A DNA stretch of 64,000 bases from Grifola frondosa. Its lineage: Eukaryota; Basidiomycota; Agaricomycetes; Polyporales; Grifolaceae. The DNA is taken from NCBI GenBank assembly GCA_001683735.1, contig LUGG01000020.1:558001-622000 (forward strand), read 5' to 3'. Made by a program: the position numbers and the translations under genes. Under the pieces are notes generated by a model, which worked only from the letters and a program-made list of their open reading frames with translations, did no database searches and was not told the origin of the DNA. Shown here one piece after another: positions 21,856 through 34,241 of the stretch (positions within the stretch are counted from its first letter, which is position 1; every line of letters starts with the position of its first letter).

Positions 21856-22068
21856 CTATAGTTTGTCCCGGTCGGTGATCACATAGCACCCATCCCTCTG
21901 CGTAAGGATTTGATGTCCATTCACCCAAGGAGGTATCTCTCCCTCCATGACTGGCGATGGGGGTCCTGCATTCTTCTGCTTTTTGGGTTTCTTTTCACGC
22001 TTAGTTCGGCGTGCGACATATGGTGAATCATCGTCCAAAACCTTCTGTTTGCTAGGTATGCAACCCAT
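21856..22068 (-). CDS. Small protein with N-myristoylation-type start
   Basis: A 70-residue single-exon protein starting MGCIPSKQK and ending VITDRDKL. Gly2-Cys3 with Ser6 and a following Lys fits the N-myristoyltransferase consensus with a palmitoylatable Cys, suggesting membrane tethering. The middle is strongly basic (RRTKREKKPKKQK), which would aid binding to acidic lipids. CTTACAG immediately precedes the ATG, suggesting an intron in the 5' leader. Function unknown. Confidence 0.6.
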   Translation of the reverse strand: MGCIPSKQKVLDDDSPYVARRTKREKKPKKQKNAGPPSPVMEGEIPPWVNGHQILTQRDGCYVITDRDKL

Positions 22069-22530
22069 CTGTAAGCAATAAACTGTTAGTGTGGGAAGCT
22101 CAGAAACTGCGAGAAACAGCTCACCTTGTTGAACTGTAGCTCAGAGTGTCGACGAAAAGAGCAGCTCACATTCAGACGGTGACAAGGCGTTGCGAGGTCG
22201 TCTGATCTGAATCTGAGGCTTGATGGCCTAACCGACGCGTCTTATAAGACAACGCAGAGAGCGAAGGGCGCTGTCCATATTGTTCGTAAACCGAATCCCA
22301 CAACAGTTGGAGCATTAAGACAAGATGGCAGTGCGGAAGAGAGGCAAGACGACGAACGCGAGGTCGAGACAAGGACGATGCTGTTAAGCGCCATTGAGCG
22401 CGCACGGCTCCGTATACGGCACGATCATTTCCACGTGGCGGACCTAACATGTTGGGCGTCTCTCGTCCTGTTCGTCGTGTCCGTCCTTGAACTCTACCAC
22501 GAATAATTAGCCGTTGGACCCGAGCTCGCC
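22069..22530. promoter_or_regulatory. Divergent promoter region, small protein / Sly1
   Basis: About 460 bases between divergent starts at 22068 (-) and 22531 (+). No separate gene; likely holds both promoters and a 5' leader intron for the minus-strand gene. Confidence 0.45.
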
Positions 22531-25083
22531 ATGGCGAGCAGCGCGTTCAAACAGGTGGGTGTCATTGAGTGTTTACAGGGATTGATATTGAGTTCTGCAC
22601 AGGCAAGCACATCATCCGTTACCCTCCAGGAATCGCAGACCGCTGCACTGTTGAACTTGCTGAACCTCAATGACCCTCTGAGAACACGAGTAATGTCGCG
22701 TCAAGCACAGGAAAGGCACAAGGCTCTATAAAATTGCCTGTGGTCACTGGGCCTCCCGTGTGGAAGGTGCTAGTCTTGGACCAGCACACGAAAGATGTTC
22801 TCGCGACTGTCCTCCGTGTACAAGACCTTCGCGATGTTGGAGTCACCTGCATGTGTACGGTATCCTTCAGCATACTATTTTACTACATGGGCTTATCTGA
22901 AATGCAGACAGCTACATTCCAACCGGCCCCCGCTGCAGGACGTCCCCGCCGTTTACTTTGTCTCGCCAAACTAGCTAATATCAGGCGGATAGCCCAGGAC
23001 CTAGAGAAGTGCCTATATGAATCGTTTCACCTCAACTTTGTTGAGCCGCTACCGAGGGCGCTTTTGGAGGAGCTGGCCGCTTCAGTCGCCCGCGACGGGA
23101 CAGGCGAACTCATCGAGCAAGTCCGTTGAGACGGGTCTATATTGCGTTGTCATCCTAACCTCTCTCTCGTTCGAATTTCTAGGTTCTGGACCAGTACCTC
23201 TCTTTCATCGCGCCTTCCCCATCATTATTCTCTCTTCTCCCCCTGCTCCTGCCGCATCCGCGTCCACCCCTACCTCATCTTCATCGCCCAGTTCCGCTGA
23301 AATACACTCTACGTATGCCGTCCTCAACTCACCTTCATCTACTGAGCAGCAGATAGAAGAAGAGATCGAGCGAGTAGCGAGCGGGCTGTTCAGCGTGGTT
23401 GCCACAATGGGTACGCTTTAACCTATCTTTGCCGCACACGGCGTCTGAGCACGTTTCTAGGTCACGTCCCAATTATTCGCTGTCCAAGAGGAAATGCCGC
23501 TGAGATGATCGCGAAGAAATTGGAGACAAAAATCCGAGACGCCATCCTATCTGCTGCACGGTCTCACGCGCCGTCGTTGTTCGCGCAGGATGCCACAGGC
23601 CTCTCTAACCTCCAACGACCCTGTAGGTTCTGTCATGTCCTCTGGACTACTCATGACCACTCACATCGTCCAACAGTGCTCCTCATCCTCGATAGAAATG
23701 TCGATCTCGTCCCGCTCATATCCCACGGATGGACGTACCAGGCGCTCGCCTCCGACTGTCTCGAGATGAAGCTCAATCGCGTCGTCGTCTCGCAGCCGCA
23801 GAAACGCTCATACGACCTCGACTCGAAGGACTTCTTCTGGGCGAAGAACGCCGCGAACCCGTTCCCGCAGGTCGCGGAGGAGATCGACACGGAGCTGAAT
23901 CGTTACAAGCAGGATGCGGCTGAGATCACTAGGTCGACCGGTGTCAGTGACGTGAACGACATCACACAATTGTTAGTTGTCATTATTTCTCGCGAAACAT
24001 ACATGTTACTTATTGAGTGGACTGACAGAGACCTCTCAACGAATGCGGCGAACTTAAAGACGGCTATCACCGCGCTTCCCGAGCTCACAGCAAGGAAAGC
24101 GATATTGGACACCCATATGAACATCGCGACGGCCCTGCTGGAGGAAATCAAGAAGAGAGGCTTGGACGAGCTCTTCAGCACCGAAGAAGCGATAACCAAA
24201 CAAGTGCGCTCTCAGCCCCTCTCTCATATTTACACTCCCTTCACACCCCATATTGTTAGAGCGTCCAAGCAATCCTCGAGACTCTCCGCCACCCGAAGCC
24301 GAACGTGGCCCCGACGCCCGTGGACAAGCTGCGCCTGGTCATCGTGTTCTACCTCTCATCGCCAGACAACGCGATCTCGAAAGACGACGTCGCAGAGCTG
24401 GAGAAGGAACTCAAGGCTGCAGGCGCAGACATCGCCGCGTTCGAGTACGTGCGCCGCACGCGGGAAATCTCCAGGATGACGGTCCCGAGCGCGCTCGGCG
24501 GGTCAACAACACCCGTCATCGCGACGAGCACCCCGGCGGCGAGCTCTTCAAGGGCTTTAGTGCCCTTGGCAATAGGGTATGTCTTTTTGCTCTTGGTCCC
24601 TTCCGGGCGTCCTCAGCACTGACTCACGCATATATTCGTAGCTCACAGACCGGCTGAAAGACGGCGGTCTGGAGAACCTATCTCTGGCGTGAAGAATTTC
24701 CTCCCGGCGAACAAGTTGCTCCCGGTGACGCGCTGACGGAGGCCCTCATGGACTCGTCCTCCGCATCCAACCAGTCGCTGCAGGAAACGGACGAATACCT
24801 CTTGCTCGACCCCCGCGCCGCTCGCGCCACTCCAGTGCTGGGCTCGGCATATCGGGGGTAGGTGCACCGGGTGGCGCTGGGGGCGCTGGGAGTGGCCGTG
24901 CGAAGAGAATGGCGTTCTCGGAGGGCGTGGTGTTCGTCGTCGGAGGGGTGGGTATGTGGAGTATGGAAATCTGGAGGAGTGGGCGAAGCGAACGGGGAAG
25001 CGGGTTACGTATGGCGGTACGGAGATCTTGGACCCGGGAGGGTTGTCAAGATCTTGGAGAACCTTGGGAAGGCTGGGGTGTAG
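22531..25083 (+). CDS. SLY1: Sly1, Sec1/Munc18-family protein
   Basis: SM protein that binds syntaxins and SNARE complexes in ER-Golgi transport; essential in yeast. The first exon is 22531-22554, and the second begins at 22603. Recognisable parts: [27 protein letters not shown] (22760), [19 protein letters not shown] (23010), [20 protein letters not shown] (23460-23520), [20 protein letters not shown] (23680), [19 protein letters not shown] (23830), [11 protein letters not shown] (24320), [11 protein letters not shown]...ISGVKNFLP (24650) and the C-terminal [10 protein letters not shown]...[10 protein letters not shown] ending at TAG 25081. Several one-base breaks disturb the frame (about 22678, 22846, 22968, 24860, 24950, 25043). 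Homologous coding continues across each one, and the gene is essential, so these are most likely sequence errors. Confidence 0.85.
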
Positions 25084-25270
25084 GCGCAATATACCACCTT
25101 TCTTCCGTCTGTTGCTAGGAGCTCAGCGGACTACCTAATTCGATCAAGGCAGATATTTGCAAAACGCGTATTGCTTCAGATGATTGACGAGTAACGTAGA
25201 CTAATGTGTCACGGAGCGGGGCGCTATAATACAGGAAAACTATCTATACATAGATTCATCATTCATTGTT

Positions 25271-26550
25271 TCACTTCTTGTTGTTTTGACGCATCGCGAG
25301 GATTTGCACCAGTCGGATGCTATGAGAAGGAATTTTAGTCTATAACACCATTTGAGCGAAACACAGAACACTTACAAAATGTTGATCATATCAAGCTCGA
25401 GACCAATGGACTCCCGGATAGGGTCGCGAGTCAAGGCACCCTGTTCCGCCATGCGAGCATGATGCAAGATCTTCTGCGTGCTAGGAACACATACCGTGTT
25501 AGCAAGGCATAACTCACCCAACACAGCGACTTACTCGTAGAGAACGAAACCACTGAAAACAGCCAAGCCGCCATAGAGAGAGATCGCCTCAGCAACGGCC
25601 AAACCACGCATGCCCAGAGGAAGCGCCATCGGAGCGAGCGCACTCAAAGCAACCACCGTGACTCCTGCGAGAAGCGGGCCGCCCATGTAAAGATATTTGT
25701 CATTCCTGCAACTGGCATTAAGAACTGCAAGCCATAAGAACTACTAGAATGAGACTCACCTAGCAGTTGCACCAATGTACGACAGGGAGCCCACTACACC
25801 ACAGGTATACAAGGCAGCGCGGGAAAGAATAGCCGGACTGAAGAAGAACAAGGGACTGAGAGTTGCAGCTTGGCATGCGTTGAAGCCCTGAAATATGAAC
25901 ACTATCAGATGGGCAATATCAAGCTAAGAGACATGTACTCACGAGCCAGAAAGCGTGCTTCAAGATCGGGTTCTCCGGAGACGTGTACATAGCACCCATC
26001 ATAGTTCCAATTGAGCCGACCAGACTAACACCGAGCACCAACCATGGATTGGCCGCCATAACCCTGAATGCGAATCCAGACTTGAACATGGAGCGGGCTG
26101 CAAGGGCGGTCAAGACAAGACCACCGCCAGTGTACTTGAAGCTCTCATGCAAGTAGGACTGTTCCGCAGCGGTAAGTCCATCTCGAGTCTCGCGGTTTAA
26201 GAAGACGTTCACTGCAACAACAGTGCCCGCAACAGTCGCCTGCAGGAATGATCAGCCCAGAGGCAGCTGATTATTGAACAATATAGACTTACGGCAGTAA
26301 TGCCATACCGCATCCATGCTTGGGCCTGAGTCGGCCGAGTAACGACGGCCGTAGAATCAGTAAGTAATGTCCGGGATGGTCTGAAAAAGAGGGCAGAGAG
26401 CGTGGGTGATCGCGACTTCAATGTCTTGAGAACACTGGGACGAAGATTGCTGAAAGTGCGGATGGAGTTGACTTGGGGGTGCCGCGCAGTGTGTATCAGA
26501 AGTGGGTTTGCTAGCGGCCGCACAGACGACGCAAACGCGACGCGGAACAT
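25271..26550 (-). CDS. Mitochondrial Bax-inhibitor-1 family protein (GHITM/TMBIM5-like)
   Basis: Exons on the minus strand 26550-26293, 26239-25943, 25887-25760, 25705-25535, 25480-25376 and 25319-25271 join exactly to 335 residues. The N-terminus is basic and hydroxylated (SSVRPLANPLLIHTARHP, RTFSNLRPSVLKTLKSR), like a mitochondrial presequence. The rest shows about seven hydrophobic spans and BI-1 family features: AANPWLVLGVSLVGSIGTMM, ALYTCGVVGSLSYIGATA, VFSGFVLYDTQKILHHA and the C-terminal ELDMINIFIRLVQIL. Related proteins sit in the inner mitochondrial membrane and affect cristae and calcium exchange. Intact, which shows that not every gene here carries an indel. Confidence 0.85.
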
Positions 26551-26798
26551 TGCGAACGATGGCAAAGCTCGCAGATGTCGACGGAGTGAATGAGAAGGAG
26601 AGGATGAAGGAGGACGGGACTGTTTGCCTCGGCCATCCCATGTTTATAGCCGACGCGCGTCCGCTCGGCTTCACATTACGTCATACAATGACAAGGGATA
26701 ACGAGGAATGCATTACATGTGCGTCACAAAACATTGGACATGCAGCAAAAAATAACAAGATAAATACAGTCAGAATCCGCAAAGCAGCACAGTTGCAC

Positions 26799-29058
26799 CT
26801 ATCGGAGCAGCGGTACCTTCGTCAAATCAACCACACCAACCTGACAAGATTCCAGAGCCAGAGCCAGTCGGTTGAGATCTTCGGACTGCTGCCAGTCAAT
26901 CTCAAATATACCAGGCTTTTCAGGGCCTGCATACCAGGACCAGCGTTTCTCTCGCGCCTGATAGCATGATGAGTGCGCGACGAACAAGAAAGAGAATCAC
27001 GGCGCTTACCTTCACATCATATACATGAAGCCACCCATCCCCGCCACCGGTAGCAAAAAATCTGCCGTCAGGACTGAACACAAGCGCATATACGTGCCGC
27101 TTGTGGTCACTGAAGACGCGCAGACATTCCCCGGTGACGCTATCCCACAATCGAGACGTCCCATCGAACGAAGAACTATATCCGGAGGTTCAGTAATGCT
27201 TCAGACAAAACAACTCACTAGTAAACTCACGTTGCTAGTGTTTCATGTTCGTCCTTCGCAGTGACAGGACACCATGCAATGGAGCTAACGGTCTGCGTGT
27301 GGCCACGCAGAACGACAACTTCATTTTTCTGAGGGCGTGAGTGTACAACACCTTCGATATTCCACACTCGCGCCGTCTGGTCATCCGAACAAGATGCAAT
27401 CTTCGAACGAGAAGGATTGCACTTGATCTGGTTCACTTCAGTGCTGTGTCCACTGAGGAGAGTCGATTCCGCGGAGTCAACGACGATCATCTCATATGAA
27501 TATCATTCGTTACGTACGTCAATGTTTTTAGGGGCTGAGAGTTTTCCAGATTAATAATCTGAATTTTCCCGTCAGCTCCACAGCTGGCGAACATAGTCTC
27601 CGTCAACCAATCGACATCTAAGCAGCAGTCTATGCATAGAATTGAACGCAGCTTCGAAAGCAGATAATGGTTAAGGGTGCCAACCTTTATGGCAGTGGTA
27701 CTGCTTATGCAGCGCCCTTTTCTTTGACGTTCCACACGCATGCTGTGCCGTCGAGGCTAGCTGTTAGGAGCCAGCGACCTGACTTAGAAAACCGAGTTGC
27801 GAATATAGGTCCCTTCTCGAGGTGATAGTTAGTAAAAGACTGTCATCGGCGAATCGAAGGAATTACCTCATGTTGTGTATGAGAGAAGTACATTTGACCG
27901 GAGGCGTTACAGACACGTAGTGTTGCATCATAAGAACCAATGGCTAATAAAGAACCGTCACGGTTCCAGTCAAGAGACGTCAGATCGCCTTGTTCAGTTT
28001 TTAGAGAATGCGCCAGTGTTATTGGAGGGTCGATATGTGGTGGATAGTCCGATCCATCTGGTTTTGTCTCAGGCACATTCCATATATGTACCGTAGTATC
28101 TCTTGATCTGCACGTATGCAACATTGAGCGCTCTATCTCAAAAAGCGCAAATTCTGCAGCTCACCCTGAGGCAAGCGTGCTCCTCTTGGCTGGATTCCAA
28201 GCACAAACGAAGACCTATGAACTGAGTTATTAAGGTATTTATTGATAACATGAAGAAATAAACATACAAACCTCCGATTTGTGTCCTTTCAGGAGAATAA
28301 CGGGATCTAACTTTGATAGGTCCGTAGCAGCAGGCAACTGCGTATCTGGCTTCTTACGCCCGGCTGTTGGAGCATTCGACGCGGCAGCCGCAAGCTTGGG
28401 TTTCTTCACCGGTTTCGCTTTATAAAGAAACATTGTCATTGGAACATAAAATAATTGTACAGGAGGATCAAGCGTAGTTAGAAAGTCGACGTACAGTCAA
28501 CGGAAGAAGCAATACTATCCGCGTCGTTATCGTTCTCGGGCGTCGAAGTCTTCGCACGCTTCTCCCTTGGAACATCATCCATGGCAGGCATGCTAGCCTT
28601 CCTCTTCGAGGCCGAGTCAGCATTCCCAGTTCCGTTAGTTTGCAGTACAGGTGCCGGTTGTGGAATGGGCAGCGGAGCAAGCGGGGGTGGGTTAAAGGTA
28701 ACAGTGGCAGGCAGAGACGGATCCAGAGAACAAACATGTCGCTCAAGCAACCTAAAGGTATTGGTGCAATTGGCCGTCATCGCGTTGGACCTCCAATGTG
28801 ATTCCACTTCGGAGTAGAGCAGCGCCTTGCTGAGAAGTTCGATAAGTTCTCCACGAGGGACGTGCTTCTTGAAGTGCGGAGAGTGGTCGAGTCGGCCTTC
28901 CATGCGCAGCACAAAGGCACTATGCTGGAAGCCTGATGTTTCTACGTTAGACAAACGGCGAGAACGGAAACGCAGCGGAGCACGATACCGGAGTCTTGGA
29001 AATACGCATATATTAGACAATTCACTTCATCGGCGGTAATTTGAAAGGGTACGGTCAT
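26799..29058 (-). CDS. TBL1/SIF2-type LisH-WD40 corepressor subunit
   Basis: WD40 protein of the Set3/NCoR-type histone deacetylase complex. Starts at 29058 with a LisH motif (ITADEVNCLIYAYFQDSG, continuing FQHSAFVL after an intron at 28933-28988). A basic linker (KPVKKPKLAAAASNAP) leads to WD repeats: VILLKGHKSEV, SRDTTVHIWNVP, DLTSLDWNRDGSLLAIGSYD, LDVDWLTETMFASCGADGKI, KTLT/GHSTEVNQIKC with SCSDDQTARVWNI, VLRGHTQTVSSIAWCP, SFDGTSRLWD, HKRHVYALVFSPDGRFFATG. It ends with SWYAGPEKPGIFEIDWQQ and TAG at 26799. A longer in-frame start (about 29124) would add a signal-like stretch that does not belong to this family, so 29058 is preferred. Confidence 0.82.
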
Positions 29059-30004
29059 CTTTGCATGGGTTAAAAGAGGCAGGGTCGGGAAGACAACGAG
29101 TGTGAAGAGTAGATACAAATTCATATTGGAGGAGCTTAATAGTGTGGCGTGTGAACACAAGATACTGGCGGAGCTAGTCGGAGGCCAAATGCAGTGTTTT
29201 GATAGGCTTTGACTTTCTGATTTTCGACGTTCAACTTACGGAAGCCTTCTGTGCTAAGGTTGTCTTTACTTACTCGAGTCACTATAAACCTCGTACTGAC
29301 AACGGATGGACAAGATCGGCTGTGTACACCATCTGTATAACTTGTTGGGCATAAGTAATCGATGACACCCTTACATGTCTCCACTGAGCATTATCTGCGC
29401 AATGTTTCCGAGGAGAGCGATCTTCCTTTCGTGAATATTAGCACAGGATATCTTTACAGCGTGAGTTACACAGTATTTTTTTTTGGCAATCATCCCTATG
29501 AAATCCATGTTGCATGGGCTTACGCTACTCAATTCGAGGGGTCACAGTCGTCTAGAAAGGACTTTTCCTTTCATGCCATCTCGGTTCATCTGTTCAATGG
29601 TGACTGCTGACCTGTGCTATTGTAAAAGCAGTAGCATGTCTTTCGGAATGTTGTAGGGCCGATAGCGGTGCAATGACAAACGCACTGACAGAGTGCGGCT
29701 GTGGCCATCATTAATACCAGTTCGTATGATCCTGTATCTTGAGTCCTGAGACATAATGCCTTAAGGACCGCTAGCGTTGAAATTGGCGCACGGGCTAATT
29801 GAGGGTATGTATAAGTTGATTCTGCACTGTTCTGCACTTCCAGCTACTTCCAGCAATTGACCGTTCAGTAGAGATCGGCTACGAGATGCCGATCGATCGT
29901 GAGATAAGATAAGATGCTATTTACATCACAACATGTGTGCGAGCGGCAGCGAGTTGCTTGCTCATCATCCCGTCCCATACTCACGACCGGCAGGTGTCCC
30001 TGCC
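29059..30004. promoter_or_regulatory. Divergent intergenic region, TBL1-like / DCAF11-like
   Basis: About 950 bases between divergent starts. Short open frames show no domain. A T-run is present near 29477 and a palindromic ATCGATCG-like stretch near 29892. No gene can be supported; it likely contains both promoters. Confidence 0.4.
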
Positions 30005-32607
30005 ATGGTCCGCACTTTTAACGACGACGTCGATATGAGTTCTGATGGTGAGGATGCTTACGAAGGCTCTGACACCAACATCAACGACGAAGAGCAGGCT
30101 ATCCTGGACATGCAGGAGGTCATAGAACTGTCACCAGATTCCGAACAGAACTCGCTTCGGGCCCTCTTGGGCGGTATGATTGCGTTTTTCTCTCCAAACA
30201 TGGGTTGTGATGTCGCTCACTCGTTCTTTGCATCAGCGTATATTGACTTGCGGAACACGCAGCGAAATGCGAGCAATACTATCTCCGGAGGAGACCATAG
30301 CGCTGGTCGCCAGCCCTCAAGCGCATTGAGCACCATCACATTACAAGACGTACAACGTTTCTTCAATGTTATCCCATCGGGTGAGGATGTGGTCTCGCAG
30401 ACCGTCGATGACGATGAAGACGAAGAGGAAATTGACGAGTATGAATACGGAGTGCGCCATGACTGGGATCGTTCTATCGATTGGTATCCGAAAGTCATTG
30501 AACCGGAGAAACGAGGGCTATCTCTCCTGACGAGTGGGAATTTGGGAGGGTGCGACACCAAATCAATTCGCGGAACAAAGACAACAACATTGCTCGGGTC
30601 CTATTCAATCGCACCTCGAAAGCACGCCCATCATATAAGGAGGACTTGGCTAGTGTATGTCCTCTGCATCCCAATAGATTTAATGCTGAGATAACGAGAC
30701 AGGATATCATACCGAATTCTAGCGGCACTGCCGTCGCTGCTTACAATGCTAATGCCTACGTCGGACAATTCTCGTCAGGTCAGTAAACGTTATCCGTTCG
30801 TACTGGGGAATAATGTCTAAATACGTCTGATAGATTCGGCATTTTACTACACCTGCGTACGAGGTAATTTTCATCTTTTTAGTGGACTCCCACATTGCTC
30901 ATCGGATGCTTTAAGATTTCCGTCTTCATGTATATGACACATCAGCACCATTGAGACCCTTTGGGCCCCCGTGTGCTCCCGGCTACAGTACCGACAATGG
31001 GCATCAATCCAGCATGAAAGTCATCAAGACAATCACCGCCCACCCCGGCCGTTGGACCATCACAGACTCGCATCTTAGCCCGGACAATCAGAGGTGAGAC
31101 GCGCTCTTATCTACAAGCGAGGCGTGTGGCTTATGTTAACGTCAGGATGATATATGCGTCTGTAGTAAGTTTTCCGCTGTTATGAGAGACCACGATATTC
31201 AGATCCGTTGTAGTCAAGCACTGTGTATATGACATCCACTCTAGACTCGTCCCCCGTACAAACTCCCATCTATTTCGCTGATAACGTGCGCGGGCGACGC
31301 GGAGGTTGGTCGGATTATGAGGACGACCGTTTTGGCATTTGGAGTTGCAAGTTCTCGGCTGACGGCAACGAAGTCATCGCAGGAGGAAGCGGGATGATTT
31401 TCGGTAATTTTAATTCTGATTCCGTGAACAGCCTGATTTAACAGCCATCGTAGTATATGACTTGTTAGCTGACCGGAGGACGGTGAAGATCTTGGGACAC
31501 AACGATGATGTGAACAGCTGTTGCTGGGCCGATACGGCCTCCGGGAATGTGCTAGTAAGTGCCTCAGATGATTCCTTTATTAAAGTTTGGTATGTGTCAG
31601 TTGGCTTCGAGATCATACTGGCGTTCATGAACATTTGTGCCAGGGATCGTCGCTCTCTGGGAGCGTCGCAAAGACCATCTGGAGTTCTAGTTGGGCACAC
31701 TGAAGGCATAACAAATGTTTCGGCAAAGGGAGATGGTCGTTATATCATCTCAAACGGCAAAGATCAAGTCTTGCGGTTGTGGGATTTGCGTATGATGTGT
31801 ACCAATGATCAGTTTGAGGCTATCGAAAGGTCAGGAAGATCATATGGCATCCCTCGTTTCGACTATCGGTGAGCTACATCTATAATCCGAGTATAAATGC
31901 TCAAGCACTTTGACAGTCAGGGTGTGTATCCGAAGCCAAGATTCAAGAAGCATCCACAGGACTGCAGTGTTATGCAATACACAGGGCACGACGTACTTAG
32001 AACTCTTATCCGCTGCCATTTCAGCCCGGCAGAGACGACTGGGCAACAATACATATATTCCGGATCGTCGAACGGGAAAATACATGTATGTTTTGCGCTG
32101 TATCCTCCACCTAGTACTCACCATTTCGGCTAGATCTGGTCTTTAGATGGCAAAGTTGTTCAAGTATTAGATCGAGCATACACGCTACCTATTTCATACG
32201 ATCCTTCGGGGCCTCAGCCGGTGGACGGCAGACCTCCGTCTCGAAATAAGATTTGCGTACGCGATGTCAGCTGGCATTCGGAGGCAAGTTCACAAGCAGT
32301 CTGTGCTCACAATTGTCTAATGCGTTGCAATAGCAACCGATTCTTATGAGCGCTGGTTGGTTGGGCAGCCACTGGAGTGCAAGAGAAGGAAGCGTCATCG
32401 CGCGACACGAAGTGAGTCTCAGCCAAGTCTGACATTCTATGGTAATAGTGACATCACGTATAGTGGAAAGGTTTGTCGAAGTCAAGAGGGGCGTTGGAAG
32501 ACTATGTCGAGAAGCAGAAATCTGAACGTACCGAGAGGGCTCAGAGACGAGCACGGAGGTGGCAGATGCCAGGATCATTTGGAGCCGAGTCTGACGAGGA
32601 TGATTGA
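30005..32607 (+). CDS. WD40 protein similar to DCAF11/WDR23 (LEC14B type)
   Basis: Likely substrate receptor of a CUL4-DDB1 ubiquitin ligase, by family. Starts MVRTFNDDVDMSSDGEDAYE at 30005, with an acidic N-terminus and a DDDEDEEEIDEYEYG stretch near 30410. Domain order: TLQDVQRFFNVIP, RQINSRNKDNNIARVLFNR-like segment (30560), ITAHPGRWTITDSHLSPDNQR (31030), the FGIWSCKFSADGNEVIAGGS repeat (31335), VKILGHNDDVNSCCWAD with SASDDSFIKVWDRRSLG (31480-31670), GVLVGHTEGITNV with SNGKDQVLRLWDLR (31690-31795), YSGSSNGKIHIWSLDGKVV (32060-32150), VRDVSWHSEQPILMSAGWLG. It ends FGAESDEDD with TGA at 32605. About ten introns. Adjacent repeats agree with the DCAF11 layout. Confidence 0.8.
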
Positions 32608-32832
32608 TATACCTCTGTGTACATGTAACATCACTGTACCAACACAGCTTGTACCTTGGATGCGCGCGCTCGGATTGCAATTAATGCACTAAGTCAATGT
32701 CGGGCAACATGGGCTTGCACTGCCAGTGGTCACGGGATTCTGACGTCTGTTCTGCGGCGGTAATCGCTGAGGCTGTGGAGGGAGTTTCGATCTCAGCCTC
32801 CTATACTTAAAGCCTTTGCTAGCCTGCCTCGG

Positions 32833-34019
32833 ATGCAATTAAGTCCAGTTGAAGAGGCTCTTAACATGCAACTGACTACTCCACCAGTTGATGCTGACTT
32901 ACACACCTATGGGTTCCCTCCAGGTTACTTTGTGCTACGATCCGTGGCCAATGGCCGCGTTCTTGATGTCAATTCGGATATGGTGGAGGACGGAACAGAA
33001 ATCATTCTCTGGCCTGAGACGGAAACTTCTCTAGTCGAGTGTAAGTAGTTTTACATCAACTTGCTCAGGCCCAGGACTTATTGTACAATGGCTTCAGCGA
33101 TGCGAAAGCCGGAGTCCAACAATCAGGCGTGTGCATTCATCATACGCTCCTAACATCTTGTTAATTGTAACTATCATCGTAGGTCTTCTTCATTGATACC
33201 TCTGGAGCACTGTGCTCGAGGTCGTCTGGCCATGCAATTGACGTGGAAAGTGCGCTATATCGCTTTCTATCATAGACCTCACTCAACTATGACTCTAGAG
33301 GAATGTTTAGTACTGCGTCACAGAAGACCCGTGTCGCACCCGTTCCCAAACGCATACTCTCATCCACTCCCGCGATTCTCCTACCTCCCAGAAACGAAAG
33401 AGATTACGGTGACTTTTGCTGCGGATCCTTCCTATCCGACTGTATTCTCCGACGGCACAACAGCTTTAGGCTCTTGGAGAGAGAAGACTTACTATCTCAG
33501 CGCAATTCCTGTGCGGAAGCCTCGCACGATCATCGACGACGCTTCCGCGTTGATATCTTCTGCTCTTACTGCACCACTATCCTTCCTGGGAGCGTCATAG
33601 GGTCAAGCCCTACCATAGACCAGGTCTATGGTGAGCACATTGATCTCGGTGAGGACGAGATTTTGGAACAAGATCGCAACGAGGCAGAGGAGATTGACGA
33701 TTCGCTCGATGGATTTCGACCAGTTCGTGTGGTGGCGCTTACAAAGGAAGAGGCGCAGGCTGCAGGAGAGAAGGCGAAGATCCGAAGGCAATGGAATGTC
33801 GTCACTCTCTTGAACTCAAAGACTCGTACAGGGATTACGATTCACGGCGGATTGAGATATGCACCATGGGAATCGCTAATTTTCATGTTATGTAGGGCGC
33901 CTGGCTTCTTGGTCTTGGAAGTGATTGAGGAGGATTGTATATTATATCGCTGTGACTGTACGTTAACTGGGTTGCTGACTCTTTTTCGAACATGTGTACT
34001 TGTATGTCGTGTTCTCTGA
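32833..34019 (+). CDS. Ricin-B/beta-trefoil lectin-like hypothetical protein
   Basis: The N-terminal part GYFVLRSVANGRVLDVNSD...GTEIILWPETETSLVE resembles one subdomain of an R-type beta-trefoil lectin, continued after introns by VFFIDTSGALCSRSSGHAID. The second half is a conserved but unnamed fungal region (EITVTFAADPSYPTVFSD, VRKPRTIIDDASALISSAL, EHIDLGEDEILEQDRNE, KTRTGITIHGGLRYAP). No signal peptide is seen, so an intracellular role is likely. Splice sites between the halves are not all resolved. The end at 34019 is the stop of the last good frame; a final intron could move it. Confidence 0.55.
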
Positions 34020-34241
34020 ATTCGAATTTGACTTCACGACCTATCATGGTATCACCTGACTCGACCATTTGATCACATGTAGCGCGTTTCGCGGTGGACG
34101 GCTCAACCACTTTCCCCACAGCGATGCTTATGTCCCAGAGATAGCAGCAACGCTTATCTGTATCACGAGTCAGACCAAGTAATATTTATAAGAGAAGATG
34201 AGGCATTCACTCGCACTCGACCATTCACTGCTCACTTGAAG

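Noticed and set aside
28942..29160. Longer N-terminus with a signal-like hydrophobic stretch in frame with the TBL1-like gene
   Set aside because: LisH-WD40 corepressors are nuclear and start just before the LisH motif; the ATG at 29058 fits, so the hydrophobic extension is probably 5' leader.
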